Shown here: positions 62,838 to 64,000 of the stretch, one piece after another
Position numbering within the stretch: position 1 is the stretch's first letter
How the letters are laid out: each line of letters begins with the position of its first letter
NCBI GenBank assembly: GCA_965204465.1
Contig: OZ241995.1
Span: forward strand, 186,001-250,000
Origin: CBDBES01 sp965204465
GTDB lineage: Bacteria; Spirochaetota; Leptospiria; Turneriellales; CBDBES01
Direction of reading: 5' to 3'
Length of the DNA: 64,000 nucleotides
Notes under the pieces: generated by a model
The model's input: only the letters and a program-made list of their open reading frames with translations
Told to the model about the DNA's origin: nothing
Database searches by the model: none
Position numbers and translations under genes: made by a program

Positions 62838-64000
62838 GTGGAAGACTTAAAAATCGAAATAGAAATCTCTAAAAATAACATGCAAGCAGAATGTTTGCTT
62901 AAAGGCAGTAGGGATAAGGAAGTAACAGAAGATATCATATTGTTTCATTTGAAAAAAAGTGGAGTAGAATATGGAATTGATCCTGAATCCATCAAGAAAC
63001 TCATTTATGATTATAATGCCAATGAAAAAAAATTTGTAAAGGTTACTTCTGTTATTGCACAAGGAACTCCATCCGAAAAGGCACAGGATGCTTCTCTGGA
63101 AATTTTAGTACCCCCCATTGAGAAAGTTTTGATCACGGATGATGATAAAGCAGATTATAGGAATATAAAAAAATTCAGGAGAGTAAAAAAAGGTGAGATT
63201 GTAGCTAAAAAACACCCCGGTTTACCTGGCAAATATGGTATTAATATATTTAATCAAGTTTTGCAAACGGCACCGCCAAAAGACATTACTATTGAATATG
63301 GTGAAAATATTGAATTTAATGAAAAAGAGAATACCTTTATTTCTAAAATATATGGTATCTTTGAAGAGGGTAAAGATTCTATTAATGTGAATCCTCTTCT
63401 AAATATCCAAGGTGACGTCGGGATCGAAACAGGAAATATAGATTATAATGGTGAGGTAAGGGTGGGGAATAATATTGAAAGGGAGGCCTCTTTAAAGTCA
63501 CAAGGAGACCTTTGGGTAGGCGGGATCATTGAATCTGGGAATATCGTTTCAGGAGGCTCCATCAAAACGGAGGGAGGAATCAACACAAAAAAACAAGGGC
63601 AGGTCCTTGCCCATGGTGAATTAAAATCAAATTATATTGAAAATTCAAATGTAGCGGCAATAAAAAATATTATAGTCGATTACTCTATTGTGAACAGTAA
63701 TATCATTACATACCAGGATCTTTCTTTAAATTCCATGAATTCAAGTATCGTAGGAGGTGAACTGATCGTTTTTGGTTCCATTACTACAGGCAATATTGGA
63801 AATCGCAATCATATCACCACAAAGATCAAAATTGGATTCCATGATTTCTATAATAAAGAATATGATAAGATACAAAAAAGTATCCGGGAAGTCCAAAAAA
63901 ATTTTGAAGAGAAATTACAAAAGATACAAGAATTAAAAAATGATTTAAAAAAACTACAGGGAAAATTAAGTCAGAAAAAAGCAATTGAATTTCAGTCTCA
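62838..64000 (+). CDS. FapA/DUF342 family protein, C-terminus outside window
   Basis: The frame is open from a GTG at 62838 to the edge, about 387 residues. The N-terminal KKHPGLPGKYGINIFNQ and the right-handed repeat of short strands (INVNPLLNIQGDVGI, WVGGIIESGNIVSGGSIKTE, GGINTKKQGQVLAHGELKS) are the DUF342/FapA fold, and a coiled coil follows near the end (NFEEKLQKIQELKNDLKK). Family members act in polarity or cell-envelope processes; role here unknown. An alternative start is ATG 62880. Confidence 0.8.
   Translation, partial: MEDLKIEIEISKNNMQAECLLKGSRDKEVTEDIILFHLKKSGVEYGIDPESIKKLIYDYNANEKKFVKVTSVIAQGTPSEKAQDASLEILVPPIEKVLITDDDKADYRNIKKFRRVKKGEIVAKKHPGLPGKYGINIFNQVLQTAPPKDITIEYGENIEFNEKENTFISKIYGIFEEGKDSINVNPLLNIQGDVGIETGNIDYNGEVRVGNNIEREASLKSQGDLWVGGIIESGNIVSGGSIKTEGGINTKKQGQVLAHGELKSNYIENSNVAAIKNIIVDYSIVNSNIITYQDLSLNSMNSSIVGGELIVFGSITTGNIGNRNHITTKIKIGFHDFYNKEYDKIQKSIREVQKNFEEKLQKIQELKNDLKKLQGKLSQKKAIEFQS

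Overview
The window is AT-rich, IS-littered bacterial DNA that looks like a spirochaete of the Leptospirales. The pointers are a FlaA-type flagellar sheath protein, a Leptospira-style (R)-citramalate synthase beside acetolactate synthase genes, many lipoproteins with loose spirochaetal lipoboxes, a GspD-E-F secretion set, and tRNAs without an encoded CCA. No species can be named from sequence reading alone.

Layout. 1-5.8 kb: a cut-off lipoprotein, a XerC/D recombinase, an IS30 relic, a PlsC acyltransferase, a BatA-like/DUF58 pair and a CcmH-like protein. 5.9-8.2 kb: a complete 999-bp IS481-type element sitting 4 bp from a second copy of its own left end, followed by tsaE-tsaB. 8.4-13.6 kb: an Rpn-family nuclease, a giant GLUG-repeat lipoprotein and an IS graveyard. 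13.6-21.6 kb: serA with a JAMM peptidase and a membrane protein, an SRPBCC protein, ccmC with a small membrane protein and a TonB-like protein, a DUF420 protein and a cyclic-nucleotide-gated-type channel. 21.8-23.1 kb: two methyltransferase genes bracketed by 69-bp direct repeats. 23.3-30.3 kb: tRNA-Asn and a minus-strand run (sod, flaA, lysS, hppA, wecA-like, lipoprotein). A five-unit 32-bp tandem repeat lies upstream of sod, then a CAT-anticodon tRNA. 30.7-40.1 kb: a lipoprotein, ilvH, ilvB, an FAD oxidoreductase and gspF/E/D. 40.5-46.9 kb: GtrA, DUF4833, MMPL and PAP2 genes facing patatin and rhomboid genes. 47-48.5 kb: a small module bracketed by imperfect 29-bp direct repeats. 48.6-55.4 kb: cimA and an NAD kinase gene broken by an IS1182-type element, whose other side has beheaded an FN3/TIM-barrel-like gene. 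55.4-64 kb: switching-type palindromes, a small unknown gene, a hybrid histidine kinase, murD, glpD, a tail-anchored unknown and the start of a FapA/DUF342 gene.

How the genes fit together: cimA with ilvBH gives the pyruvate route to isoleucine. GspD/E/F, TonB-like, RND/MMPL, patatin, PAP2 and lipoprotein genes are envelope functions. tsaE/tsaB and lysS serve translation. The strongest non-routine signals are rearrangements and repeats: a chimeric IS1182 junction without target duplication that truncates both neighbours, the tandem IS481 end, two gene modules bracketed by direct repeats, the repeat array upstream of sod, and a dispersed palindrome family. I did not find a convincing complete new defence or mobile system. 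The best candidate for something undescribed is the DUF5678/aspartyl-protease-remnant/coiled-coil module at 47.0-48.5 kb.
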